Source: a virus
IMG/VR virus record: IMGVR_UViG_3300009103_000093
Location: 1-35,142 of that record
DNA: 35,142 nt
Strand: one strand, 5' to 3'
Shown: positions 1 through 7,720 of the stretch, in pieces
How positions within the stretch are numbered: the stretch's first letter is position 1
How the letters are laid out: each line of letters opens with the position of its first letter
Translations under genes and position numbers: made by a program
The notes under the pieces: generated by a model
Told to the model about the DNA's origin: nothing
Seen by the model: the letters and a program-made list of their open reading frames with translations, nothing else
Databases searched by the model: none

Positions 1-444
1 GTTAGTGAGTCAAAATTTAATGCTGATGTTATGGCATTTAAAGATTCTAATGGGAAAAGAGTTCCTTATGATATGTCAAATAGATTAGGTTATGCTACAA
101 AGAATGTAGATGTTATTGCTTACGGTGATGGTAATATTAGGTATTATAAAAAACACAAAAATTATAAATTAAGTGATTTTTCAGAAGAATCTACATATTA
201 TCAATTAGATTTAGGGTTAGCTGCTTCTGATAAGGTAGGTACAATTAACTTGAGTGTAAATAGTATACAACAAACACCAAGTCCTAAAGGTAATACTTCT
301 ACTTTTGAAGCAGACTTTTACTTAGTTGATAATTATAGACAAGTTAGATTATTTAAAAGATACGGACAAAATAGTAAACCTTTTGGGGTAGATTTAAATA
401 GTAGTGATGATATTGAAATACAATATCAGTTAGGAAGAACATAA
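1..444 (+). CDS. virion structural protein, 5' truncated
   Basis: The reading frame is open from the first base of the window and stops at a TAA. The first ATG (base 31) has no Shine-Dalgarno before it, so the true start probably lies upstream and this is a C-terminal fragment of about 147 residues. It is rich in Tyr, Asn, Asp and Ser with alternating hydrophobic residues, which suggests a beta-rich virion protein. I do not recognise a family. Its stop overlaps the start of the next fibre-like gene by one base (TAATG), so the two are probably translationally coupled and functionally linked, perhaps as appendage or decoration proteins. Confidence 0.6.
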   Translation, partial: VSESKFNADVMAFKDSNGKRVPYDMSNRLGYATKNVDVIAYGDGNIRYYKKHKNYKLSDFSEESTYYQLDLGLAASDKVGTINLSVNSIQQTPSPKGNTSTFEADFYLVDNYRQVRLFKRYGQNSKPFGVDLNSSDDIEIQYQLGRT

Positions 445-1433
445 TGGCATATATTGATTTAGAACGACAATCACAACCAGAACAAAGACCAAATGAAATA
501 ATTGTAAGTACTGCAGCTACTGCTTCTAGTGGTTTATATGAATGGGAACAAAAAGCTTTAATACCTGAAAATATTGCTACAGGTTCATTAGATTTAGGAT
601 CTTCAGGAAATATAGTTGCTAATGATGGTTATTTCTATAATAGTAACATATATCAAACAGGAAGTTTTGGATCTAAACTAATACTGTCAATGAATCCTGA
701 TGGATACATGACAGGTTCACTTAAAATATGGGGTGATTTGATTGTTGAAGGTAGTCAGAGTATTTCAAATACTGCTACATTGACAGTAGAAGACCCAATT
801 ATTGATTTAAATTTTACAGGTTCAACTGCTTTAGGTTCTCAAGATTCAGGAATAAGAGTTGGTAGAGTAGGTAGTACAAATGCACAATTAGTATTTGACC
901 ATAGTGAAACAAGATGGGCTATAGATAATGCAGCTGGTAGTAATATCAATATAGTTGGTGAATCTACTACAGATACATTAACTAATAAAACAATTACAGG
1001 GTTAGCATCTTCTACAATGGCAAGTAATGCTGATTTGACATTTAGTGGTGGTGGAGAAGTATTAGGATTACCGAGTACACCATCTGCGAATAACGCTGCA
1101 ACATCTAAAACTTATGTTGTTGATTTTACTTCCTATCTACGCAAACAATTTGTTAAAAAGGCTGTATCTTACTCAGGTTCTGCTACTTTCGGAGATTTCT
1201 CAGGATTTCAAACAGCGAGTTTTAACGCGGTAACAGCATCAGCACCTAGTGGATTTGTTGCAACTTCTGAAAATGATTTTATATTCTTTTTAAATGGACA
1301 ATATATGGAACACGACGCTTTGAAGGTAAAACAAAGTGGTAGTTTGTTTCAAGTTTTAGTAGATACTGATAGTATAGGTTATGTATTAGAGTCAAGTGAT
1401 GAAATTTTATCGTGGGGGAAATTTGATGCCTAA
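444..1433 (+). CDS. tail fibre-like structural protein
   Basis: A 329-residue protein with fibre-module features. It has SGS/TGS-rich beta repeats (around residues 90-105), a segment reading DTLTNKT (about residues 178-184) that recurs in the 1575-residue fibre downstream, and an intervening block with aromatic and GG-rich turns. The C-terminal 90 residues form a distinct globular-looking unit containing FFLNGQYMEHDAL. The TNKT motif is a recurrent element of T4-like marine phage fibres. The product is probably a trimeric appendage subunit exposed on the virion. It begins on the last base of the preceding gene's stop codon. Family-level confidence is good; its exact place on the virion is unknown. 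Confidence 0.65.
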   Translation: MAYIDLERQSQPEQRPNEIIVSTAATASSGLYEWEQKALIPENIATGSLDLGSSGNIVANDGYFYNSNIYQTGSFGSKLILSMNPDGYMTGSLKIWGDLIVEGSQSISNTATLTVEDPIIDLNFTGSTALGSQDSGIRVGRVGSTNAQLVFDHSETRWAIDNAAGSNINIVGESTTDTLTNKTITGLASSTMASNADLTFSGGGEVLGLPSTPSANNAATSKTYVVDFTSYLRKQFVKKAVSYSGSATFGDFSGFQTASFNAVTASAPSGFVATSENDFIFFLNGQYMEHDALKVKQSGSLFQVLVDTDSIGYVLESSDEILSWGKFDA

Positions 1434-1457
1434 CCACTTTTCTTTTACCATTCCTCG

Positions 1458-1470
1458 ATATTTATAATAG
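1458..1470 (+). promoter_or_regulatory. candidate promoter motif ATATTTATAATAG (copy 1)
   Basis: With one flanking G this is GATATTTATAATAG, identical to the motif before the tail tube gene and almost identical to that before the 603-residue fibre. It contains a TATAAT-like element, but no good -35 box is seen. It ends two bases before the ATG at 1473, so a transcript starting here would be leaderless for that ORF or would serve the gene at 1756. Confidence 0.4.
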
Positions 1471-1472
1471 AT

Positions 1473-1763
1473 ATGAGGAAACGATATTGGCCAAATAGAA
1501 AAAATAGAAGATGTCCCGATTGTAGTAGGATGATTACGTATACGAGAAAGGATGCTTTTGATAGGGCTGTAGGAAATAATTCTGTTTGTAAATCGTGCGC
1601 TCAGATGGATAGAAAACTTACAGTAGAGACTATTGAAAAAATGAAACAACCAAAAACCGTTCAACATAAAAAGAAAATTTCAAAATCAATTACATCTTGG
1701 TGGGAAGAAAGAAAATATGAGGAACAACGGGAAACACTTAGAATGGTAGATTTAAATGGCTAG
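1473..1763 (+). CDS. small zinc-ribbon protein, homing endonuclease-like
   Basis: A 96-residue, very basic protein. Four cysteines form two CxxC knuckles (Cys14/Cys17 and Cys39/Cys42), which looks like a zinc ribbon. Residues about 46-72 (RKLTVETIEKMKQPKT then HKKKISKSI) resemble the NUMOD3-type DNA-binding repeat found in free-standing phage homing endonucleases. No HNH or GIY-YIG catalytic motif is visible, so it may be a degraded or trimmed endonuclease or a DNA-binding protein. It sits between two fibre genes and its end overlaps the next start by 8 bases. No Shine-Dalgarno precedes ATG 1473; an internal ATG at 1548 would remove the first CxxC. The assignment is an inference from the motif pattern. 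Confidence 0.5.
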   Translation: MRKRYWPNRKNRRCPDCSRMITYTRKDAFDRAVGNNSVCKSCAQMDRKLTVETIEKMKQPKTVQHKKKISKSITSWWEERKYEEQRETLRMVDLNG

Positions 1764-3966
1764 AGTCAAACTAAAACAATTAGGTAGTGTCTTAACAGGC
1801 TCATTAAAGATTTCTGGCTCAGAACACATATCTGGTAGTATGAGGGTTAATGTACCACTTACAAGTTCTACTGCAATATACGCAACTAATGTTCAAGTTG
1901 GGTATCCAACTTCCAATAAATGGAAAGAAAATTTAGATGGTTCTTATTTTAATAGATTTAGTAACACAACCCATGTTTCAGAAGCATTAAGATTTGTAGC
2001 AGGAATTTTAAGTCATTCTTTAGATGTTCGTGATGCTGAAGCTAATAGTAAAACTTATAATAGTATAGATACAAATGTAGCTAATTTAGGTAGTACTGAT
2101 AGTATAAATGGTTATCTACCACAAAATTTTGGTTCAATAAGTAATGCAACATTAGATTATTTGGCATTTAAAGATTGGGTATCCGAAGGTTCAACAATTT
2201 TTAGTGGAATAACAACTTATTATCAAAATCCTACTACATATACTATAGATTTTGATTCAAATAGTGCTGGCTCATCAAATGTAAGTTCATCAGTTGATTC
2301 AGAGTTATTTGGTTTGGGTGAATTGACAAGTGGTGGTGCAACGGCTTTTAAAGTTAGAGTTGTAGCAACACAATCGTTTAGTGATACAGGAAGTGTTTCT
2401 GCACCAACAGCAGCATCTAATACACACACTACACAATCATATTTAGATTATACATTAAGTTCATTTGGAACATCAAATGGAATAACATTAGCAAAAATTG
2501 AAACTTCACAACCAGCAGTTATACCTGCAGGATTTCAAGATGGTAAATTTGTAGATGTAGGTGGAACAGATATGACAGGTACATTAACAAGAAAATATCA
2601 TGCAAGTAAAACAAGTATGACAAGTGTATCTTCAAGTGGTTATTATAGATTTCATGATTTAAAAGTTGGTATAGCAACAGGTTCACAATCAGATTATACT
2701 TTTAAGGGTGGAACTACACAAAATCGTTTTTGGGCACCAACATCCACTATGGACACATCCATTGGAACTAATACATTAACAGATGTTGGTACAACACATA
2801 AAGCATTAACTGCAACCTCAAGAAGTTTAAGTGGAGTACCTTATTTAATAGATACTACATATGAGGTATCAACAAAAATTACAGGATTGTTTAATCCAAT
2901 GTATGCAGCAACAACCACATTAGTAGATATGGCAGCAGGTTCAGTTGGAAGTGGTACTGCGGGTGGTAGTGTTACAATAAGTGGAGATACAGTTTCTACA
3001 AGTGGTGGAACTGTACAAACAAGTGGTAAATTATTTCAAAGTGATGGAACTACTGCAGTAAATAGTGGTGTTCCAAGATATAATGATATAGCTATAATAA
3101 CGGCTTCAGTTAGTTACGATAGTAGTAATTCTGATAGTATAGATCAAACAGGAGTTGCAGATACAACATTTACTGTAGCAACAAAGGCTAGAAATAGAAA
3201 TAGTTCACAATCTACATTAGATACCCAAACTATTTCATATCATACTGCGGGAACATTTGGTCAACCAGCTTCAAGTGGTAGTTTGGCAATATATGGTAGA
3301 GCACAAGGATATGATGGTAATAGTTTAGCAGATACAACTGAAACATTTAGTGGTGAAGATTGGAGAATACAGATAGCAGATAATGTTCAAGCATTTAATG
3401 GAACTGCTTGGGTTACAACATATAATGTTAGTAGACCATTTTTAGGGGATTATGATTTACAAGTTAAACCAGGATATTTGGTGGATCCAGGTGGAACATA
3501 TAGATATTGGTATCCATCAGGTTATGGTAGTGGAACATATAAATTTTATATAAGAAGATTTCAAACAAGTGGAACAAAAACATCTATGACAGTTGATGTG
3601 GGTAAAACATTGGTTAATTGGAATTCAACTTCAAATGGAGTAGCAGTAGCTATATTATTTGAGAGTTCAGGAAATGGAAGTGGTAATAATAGTTCATTAA
3701 GTACGGCAAGAATTTATGATCCATCAGCACTTGTAAGTAATGTGATAGAAACAGATGTGGCAGCGGATAACTTTAAAAATCCATTTACAACGGCAATAGA
3801 TTTGTATGGTAATACAGGTGGTAGTTTAAGTAGTACAGAATATACAGTTCCAATGAGAAATGCTGATGGAATGTACTTAGATGCGAGTGATAACGAGTTC
3901 TATCTGATAGTTAGATATAAGGGAGATCCTTCTCCTGTAACAAGTATAACAATTTCAAGTTCATAG
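1756..3966 (+). CDS. large fibre/appendage structural protein
   Basis: A 736-residue protein rich in Ser, Thr, Gly and Asn with almost no Cys. It opens with an adapter-like segment (MARVKLKQLGSVLTGSLKIS) followed by an SGS pattern shared with neighbouring fibre genes. The middle is a long series of beta-strand-like Thr/Ser stretches. The C-terminal third has aromatic-rich segments (RYWYPSGYGSGTYKFYIRRF, about residues 585-604) like receptor-binding or carbohydrate-binding folds, but I cannot assign one. It overlaps the small upstream ORF by 8 bases and the Shine-Dalgarno is weak, so it may depend on coupling. It is probably a virion appendage; host binding is inference only. Confidence 0.6.
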   Translation: MARVKLKQLGSVLTGSLKISGSEHISGSMRVNVPLTSSTAIYATNVQVGYPTSNKWKENLDGSYFNRFSNTTHVSEALRFVAGILSHSLDVRDAEANSKTYNSIDTNVANLGSTDSINGYLPQNFGSISNATLDYLAFKDWVSEGSTIFSGITTYYQNPTTYTIDFDSNSAGSSNVSSSVDSELFGLGELTSGGATAFKVRVVATQSFSDTGSVSAPTAASNTHTTQSYLDYTLSSFGTSNGITLAKIETSQPAVIPAGFQDGKFVDVGGTDMTGTLTRKYHASKTSMTSVSSSGYYRFHDLKVGIATGSQSDYTFKGGTTQNRFWAPTSTMDTSIGTNTLTDVGTTHKALTATSRSLSGVPYLIDTTYEVSTKITGLFNPMYAATTTLVDMAAGSVGSGTAGGSVTISGDTVSTSGGTVQTSGKLFQSDGTTAVNSGVPRYNDIAIITASVSYDSSNSDSIDQTGVADTTFTVATKARNRNSSQSTLDTQTISYHTAGTFGQPASSGSLAIYGRAQGYDGNSLADTTETFSGEDWRIQIADNVQAFNGTAWVTTYNVSRPFLGDYDLQVKPGYLVDPGGTYRYWYPSGYGSGTYKFYIRRFQTSGTKTSMTVDVGKTLVNWNSTSNGVAVAILFESSGNGSGNNSSLSTARIYDPSALVSNVIETDVAADNFKNPFTTAIDLYGNTGGSLSSTEYTVPMRNADGMYLDASDNEFYLIVRYKGDPSPVTSITISSS

Positions 3967-3975
3967 GAAGAGAAA

Positions 3976-4887
3976 ATGGGATTAATAGCAGAATTATCAA
4001 AGGCAATACGATTACTTGGTGGTAGAAGATATACAAGTGGTGATTTAACTACAGGTCAAGAAGCGTTCACAAGTGTTTTAGATGTTAATGCTAGTGAAGT
4101 TTTTTCTCAACAAAATTTAATACCAACCGCATCTTTACCTTTTAGTGGAAGTTCTCAAATTAATAGTACATATAGTACTAGTGGTTTTAGTATTATGAAA
4201 TATTGGTACAGACACCCACTTACAAAGTCAAATGTAGACAGAGATGTGTGGTTTTTTGTAAATCCATCAGGAAGTTCAGATGGTATAACACCACAGTTAA
4301 TTAGCGCAAATCAACAAACAAGTTTTATATCAAATAAGTATTCGGATGTAAGTTTGGCTAACGCCGTAGCAGAAGATGCTACACCAGGATATAATGTAGT
4401 AGTATATAAATCTACTTCAGCAGATTCGAGTTCATTAGATAATGATGATAAAGTATCAGGAAATGATTATCAGTTTGATTATAAAACAGGAGTATTACAG
4501 TTTGATGCTAATAAACCAGGAGCTACTCATAGGGTTTATATGACTGCATATCAATATGTAGGTAGAACTTTAGATACATCTCTTTCAACAATAAAAACTG
4601 ATACACCATTTAGACAGACAGGTTCATACTTTTCTACAGGAAGAGGAAGAGATTTAAGAGTAAGTGGTTCGGTGTTAATTTCAGGTTCATTAGAGGTAAG
4701 AGGACAAACTTTGATGGATAGTTACGACGCATCAACAAAGACATTGATAATTAGTGGAGCTATGGATTTAGTTGATCAAAAAGTAGGTACTGCTGTTGCT
4801 AGTGCTTCATTAACTTTAGAAAACTTAGGAACTATAGCAAATAAAAGTCAAGCAGGAGTATTGGATTTAGGAGACAATTTTAATTAA
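3976..4887 (+). CDS. virion structural protein, fibre-associated
   Basis: A 303-residue protein starting 9 bases after the preceding gene behind a GGAAGAG ribosome-binding site. The N-terminus (MGLIAELSKAIRLLGGRRYT) looks like a helical attachment segment. The middle contains a strand-turn-strand unit (YQFDYKTGVLQFD, then RVYMTAYQYVG) of a kind seen in baseplate-attached fibre proteins. The C-terminal third again has the SGSVLISGSLEVRG pattern shared with neighbouring fibres. It is most likely part of the same appendage complex. No enzymatic motif is seen. Confidence 0.55.
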   Translation: MGLIAELSKAIRLLGGRRYTSGDLTTGQEAFTSVLDVNASEVFSQQNLIPTASLPFSGSSQINSTYSTSGFSIMKYWYRHPLTKSNVDRDVWFFVNPSGSSDGITPQLISANQQTSFISNKYSDVSLANAVAEDATPGYNVVVYKSTSADSSSLDNDDKVSGNDYQFDYKTGVLQFDANKPGATHRVYMTAYQYVGRTLDTSLSTIKTDTPFRQTGSYFSTGRGRDLRVSGSVLISGSLEVRGQTLMDSYDASTKTLIISGAMDLVDQKVGTAVASASLTLENLGTIANKSQAGVLDLGDNFN

Positions 4888-4901
4888 AATTAGTAATTTA
4901 T

Positions 4902-4914
4902 ATATTTATAATAG
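4902..4914 (+). promoter_or_regulatory. candidate promoter motif ATATTTATAATAG (copy 2)
   Basis: Same 13-mer as before the ORF at 1473 and before the tail tube gene. It lies in a 57-base gap, 30 bases upstream of the ATG at 4945, a plausible spacing for a promoter plus short leader. The role is inferred from recurrence. Confidence 0.45.
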
Positions 4915-4944
4915 AATAGAAGCATTACTATTTGGAGACAATTA

Positions 4945-6756
4945 ATGGCACAAATTATAAAACTTAGACGAGGAACGTTAGCACAGTTAAATAGCGTAAC
5001 TTTACAGAATGGTGAACTTGGTGTAGTAACCAGTTCAGTATCAAATATAGGCGATTCTGTATTAAAAACTGCAATTGTTGCGGGTCACTCTGATGGTACA
5101 AATCGTTTAAGTATAGCAAGAATTATAACAGGTAATGCAACACCAGATTTAAGTGGAGTAACAGGCGGATCAAATTTCAATGATATGTTATATCATGAAA
5201 CTGACGCTAAAACACTTTACGTTTTAAATACTGGTGGTAATACAAATTTAGATTTAACAGGTAATATTAAAGATAGAGAAATCGGTGGTGCATTAGATGT
5301 TACAGGTAGATTAGATGCACAAGCAGGACTTCAAGTAACAGGGTCATTAAGTGTAAGTGGCAATGGAACGTTTGGTGGAAATTTAACATTTGGAGATGCC
5401 GATACTGATCTCGTTACTTTTAGTGCAGATATAGGTTCTAATCTTTTACCAAATACAGATGATACATATGATATAGGTTCAGCTACACAGGCATGGCAAG
5501 ATTTATTTTTAGAAGGGGATATAACCTTATCAGATGCTGGAGCAGTACAGTCTACAGCAGGTAATTTAACAGTAGATAGTAAAGCAGCTACTTTAGTATT
5601 AGACGGACATACAGGAGTAGATATTGACGCATCAAATAGTGGTAAAGTTTCTATTGATGGTGCAGGTGGTATTGATATTGGTGTTGCGGCAGATGTTGCG
5701 ATAGATATTGATTCAGCAGCATTAGATATTGATGCAAGTGGTGCTATTACTATTGACGGCACATCTACATTCTCCTTAGATGCCGCTGGAAATACTAATA
5801 TTGATACATCTACAGGTACTATATCTGTAGGTACTGCTAATAGTGGTATCGCAGTAAATATTGGACACTCAACATCCGAAGTAACGATAGGTGATAATCT
5901 TACTGTAAATGGTGATGCAGCGTTCACAGGTGACTTGACTGTAAATGGCACAACTACATTTATTTCAAGTAGCCAATTAGATATTGGCGACAATATTGTT
6001 CAAGTTAATGCTGTAAGTCCAGTTAGGTATGGTGGTTTACAAGTAAATGATGTAAATGCTAATACAACTGGTTCAATAGTATGGGATAGTACTAATGATT
6101 ATTGGTTGGCTGGATTTTCGGGTTCAGAATATAGAGTACCAATACAAAATACTACTACGGCTTTAACAAATAATAGAGTAGTAATAGCACAAGGTAATGG
6201 TAGAATTGAATCTTCAGCTAATATTACTGATGATGGTTCTACGGTAGATTTTAATGATGTTGATTTAACATCACTTGATAAATTAGAAGGTGTAGATACT
6301 AATACTTATATAGATATTGGTGGTTCTGGACTAATTGTAACTAAAGGTACAATACAACCATCAGCACATAATGGAAATGATTTAGGTGCAACTGGTACAA
6401 GATATAAAGATTTGTGGTTACAAGGAAATGCAGATTTAGAAGGTGATATTGATGTAAATGGCACGGCCAACCTGGATAATACAGATATAGATGGAACACT
6501 TGATGTAGCAGGAGTGGCAGATTTTCAATCAAGAGTAGATGCTCAAGCAAGTTTAGCAGTAACAGGTTCAGTTTATGTAAGTGCTGGGGCTAGTGTAGCA
6601 GCAAGTTCTGCAAGTTTAGTAGCATTTAGAAATGCTAATACACAACTTGGATATTTAGCATCAGCTAATACTCAAGCAATAACCGTTGGATTGATTGGAT
6701 ATAATACAAGTGGAAACTTAACTGTTAGTTCATTAATTGACGGGGGAAGTTTCTAA
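4945..6756 (+). CDS. tail fibre protein with repeated fibre modules
   Basis: A 603-residue protein. The N-terminus (MAQIIKLRRGTLAQL then NGELGV) matches the short fibre/adapter N-terminal motif that recurs at 6820. Then come repeated fibre modules: a YDIGSATQAWQDLFL unit and a NDLGATGTRYKDLWL unit, a run of valine/isoleucine/aspartate/alanine-rich strands typical of triple beta-helix shafts (about residues 205-300), and an SSSQLDIGDNIVQVN segment also found in the 1575-residue fibre. The C-terminal part is Ala/Ser-rich and has no S74 chaperone. Ribosome-binding site GGAG precedes the ATG. Probably a trimeric tail fibre; the receptor is unknown. Confidence 0.7.
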   Translation: MAQIIKLRRGTLAQLNSVTLQNGELGVVTSSVSNIGDSVLKTAIVAGHSDGTNRLSIARIITGNATPDLSGVTGGSNFNDMLYHETDAKTLYVLNTGGNTNLDLTGNIKDREIGGALDVTGRLDAQAGLQVTGSLSVSGNGTFGGNLTFGDADTDLVTFSADIGSNLLPNTDDTYDIGSATQAWQDLFLEGDITLSDAGAVQSTAGNLTVDSKAATLVLDGHTGVDIDASNSGKVSIDGAGGIDIGVAADVAIDIDSAALDIDASGAITIDGTSTFSLDAAGNTNIDTSTGTISVGTANSGIAVNIGHSTSEVTIGDNLTVNGDAAFTGDLTVNGTTTFISSSQLDIGDNIVQVNAVSPVRYGGLQVNDVNANTTGSIVWDSTNDYWLAGFSGSEYRVPIQNTTTALTNNRVVIAQGNGRIESSANITDDGSTVDFNDVDLTSLDKLEGVDTNTYIDIGGSGLIVTKGTIQPSAHNGNDLGATGTRYKDLWLQGNADLEGDIDVNGTANLDNTDIDGTLDVAGVADFQSRVDAQASLAVTGSVYVSAGASVAASSASLVAFRNANTQLGYLASANTQAITVGLIGYNTSGNLTVSSLIDGGSF

Positions 6757-6765
6757 AAGATTTTT

Positions 6766-6779
6766 GGGGTATATACCCC
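6766..6779. repeat. perfect 14-bp palindrome GGGGTATATACCCC
   Basis: Immediately after the 603-residue fibre gene. It can fold as a 5-bp GC-rich hairpin with a 4-base loop. The T-run lies on its 5' side, so it is not a classical terminator on the + strand. It may be an operator or an mRNA 3'-end stabiliser. Confidence 0.5.
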
Positions 6780-6790
6780 GTAACGTGATA

Positions 6791-6804
6791 ACAATATATA
6801 TTGT
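6791..6804. repeat. perfect 14-bp palindrome ACAATATATATTGT
   Basis: Lies 11 bases after the GC-rich palindrome and just before the GGAG ribosome-binding site of the next gene. Its symmetry would fit a dimeric repressor site or a hairpin near the ribosome-binding site. The 12-mer ACAATATATATT recurs at 34457, upstream of the ribonucleotide reductase gene. Confidence 0.4.
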
Positions 6805-6819
6805 TGGAGAATATGCCAA

Positions 6820-7140
6820 ATGGCACAAACTGTAAAACTCAAAAGGAGTTCTACCGCAGGTAAAATTCCTACGACAAGTAATTTAGCATTGGGTGAGCTA
6901 GCTATCAATACAAGTGATGGTAAAGTTTATTTCGAAAAAAATGATGGTTCAGCGACTATTCAGTCCATTCTTACAACAAATACAAAAAAACCAATAACAG
7001 GATCACTTAATATGAGTGGAAGTGCTACTTATGTGGTTGGCGTTACGGGAAGTATAAATACTAAAAGTGGAAGAGTTTATGAACAAGGAAGCGCTGTTGT
7101 AGATACAGCTATGGCGTTTTCAATAGTATTTGGAGGATAA
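6820..7140 (+). CDS. small tail fibre adapter-like protein
   Basis: A 106-residue protein that is essentially one fibre N-terminal module: MAQTVKLKRSSTAGK, then LALGELAINTSDGKVYFEK. The 'LGELAIN..DGK.Y' signature is the common N-terminal motif of phage tail fibres and short structural proteins. The rest is SGS-rich strand. ATG 6820 is preferred because GGAG at 6806-6809 lies 10 bases upstream; an out-of-frame ATG at 6813 is too close. The first of three short ORFs in tandem. It could be an adapter or a stand-alone mini-fibre. Confidence 0.6.
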   Translation: MAQTVKLKRSSTAGKIPTTSNLALGELAINTSDGKVYFEKNDGSATIQSILTTNTKKPITGSLNMSGSATYVVGVTGSINTKSGRVYEQGSAVVDTAMAFSIVFGG

Positions 7141-7143
7141 TAA

Positions 7144-7470
7144 GTGGCTAATACATTTAAAAATGCAGCAACAGGATCGGATACGACTATAAATAAATTT
7201 TATCAATGTCCTGCCGCTACTACTGCAGTTGTACACGCAATTTATGTAAGTAATGTTGATGGTTCAAATGATGCAACAATTAATCTTACTGTTAGTGGTA
7301 GTGCAAATTTTTCAACAAGAAGACATATAGCTAAAACTGTAAATGTACCCGCAGACTCAACACTTATTATTGAAAAACCAGTTAATTTGGGAGCGGGGGA
7401 TAAGTTAGAAAGTCAAGCATCAGCAAATAATGATTTAGAAGTATTTGCTAGTATATTGGAGATTACCTAA
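7144..7470 (+). CDS. small virion structural protein, GTG start
   Basis: A 108-residue protein starting with GTG, with a strong GGAGG at 7132-7136 seven bases upstream. It is predicted to be all beta: TTAVVHAIYVSNVDGSND, then INLTVSGSANF, then VNVPADSTLIIEKP and LGAGDKLES. This looks like a small beta-sandwich decoration or tail-appendage domain. The stop overlaps the next start by one base (TAATG). No enzyme motifs. The precise role is unknown. Confidence 0.55.
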   Translation: MANTFKNAATGSDTTINKFYQCPAATTAVVHAIYVSNVDGSNDATINLTVSGSANFSTRRHIAKTVNVPADSTLIIEKPVNLGAGDKLESQASANNDLEVFASILEIT

Positions 7471-7706
7471 TGAGTGATTTAACATTTCTTGGCTATAAAA
7501 GAATTAATAGTGATACCGACGTTGATGGTAATCTTGTTGTATCAGGCTCAATTACCTCTACGGGAGCTATAAAAGAAGGCACTACTTCTTTAGTTAGTTT
7601 TAGTGCATTAGAAAAAATGGTTGTAACAGAAGCAACAACAAATATTTTGAATTTTGAACTAATAACAGATTCTACGGGAGATGTTGTAGTTTATACAGCA
7701 TTGTAA
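7470..7706 (+). CDS. short fibre-like protein
   Basis: A 78-residue protein translationally coupled to the upstream gene by TAATG. It has the recurring fibre element DVDGNLVVSGSITSTGAIKE and ends in a short hydrophobic beta tail (TGDVVVYTAL). It is too short to be a complete fibre. It may cap or connect a fibre, or be a remnant of a larger fibre gene broken by recombination. Confidence 0.5.
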   Translation: MSDLTFLGYKRINSDTDVDGNLVVSGSITSTGAIKEGTTSLVSFSALEKMVVTEATTNILNFELITDSTGDVVVYTAL

Positions 7707-7720
7707 TTAAGGAATAAGAA

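Noticed and set aside
4877-4890. Perfect AT palindrome ATTTTAATTAAAAT over a stop codon
   Set aside because: All A/T and overlapping the TAA of the 303-residue gene; expected by chance in such sequence.
5331-5993. 220-codon open frame on the minus strand inside the 603-residue fibre gene
   Set aside because: It mirrors the repetitive GA/GT-rich coding of the fibre; the product is a Pro/Ser/Val-rich shadow without a ribosome-binding site. The same holds for minus-strand frames at 7672, 11218, 18307, 27973 and others.
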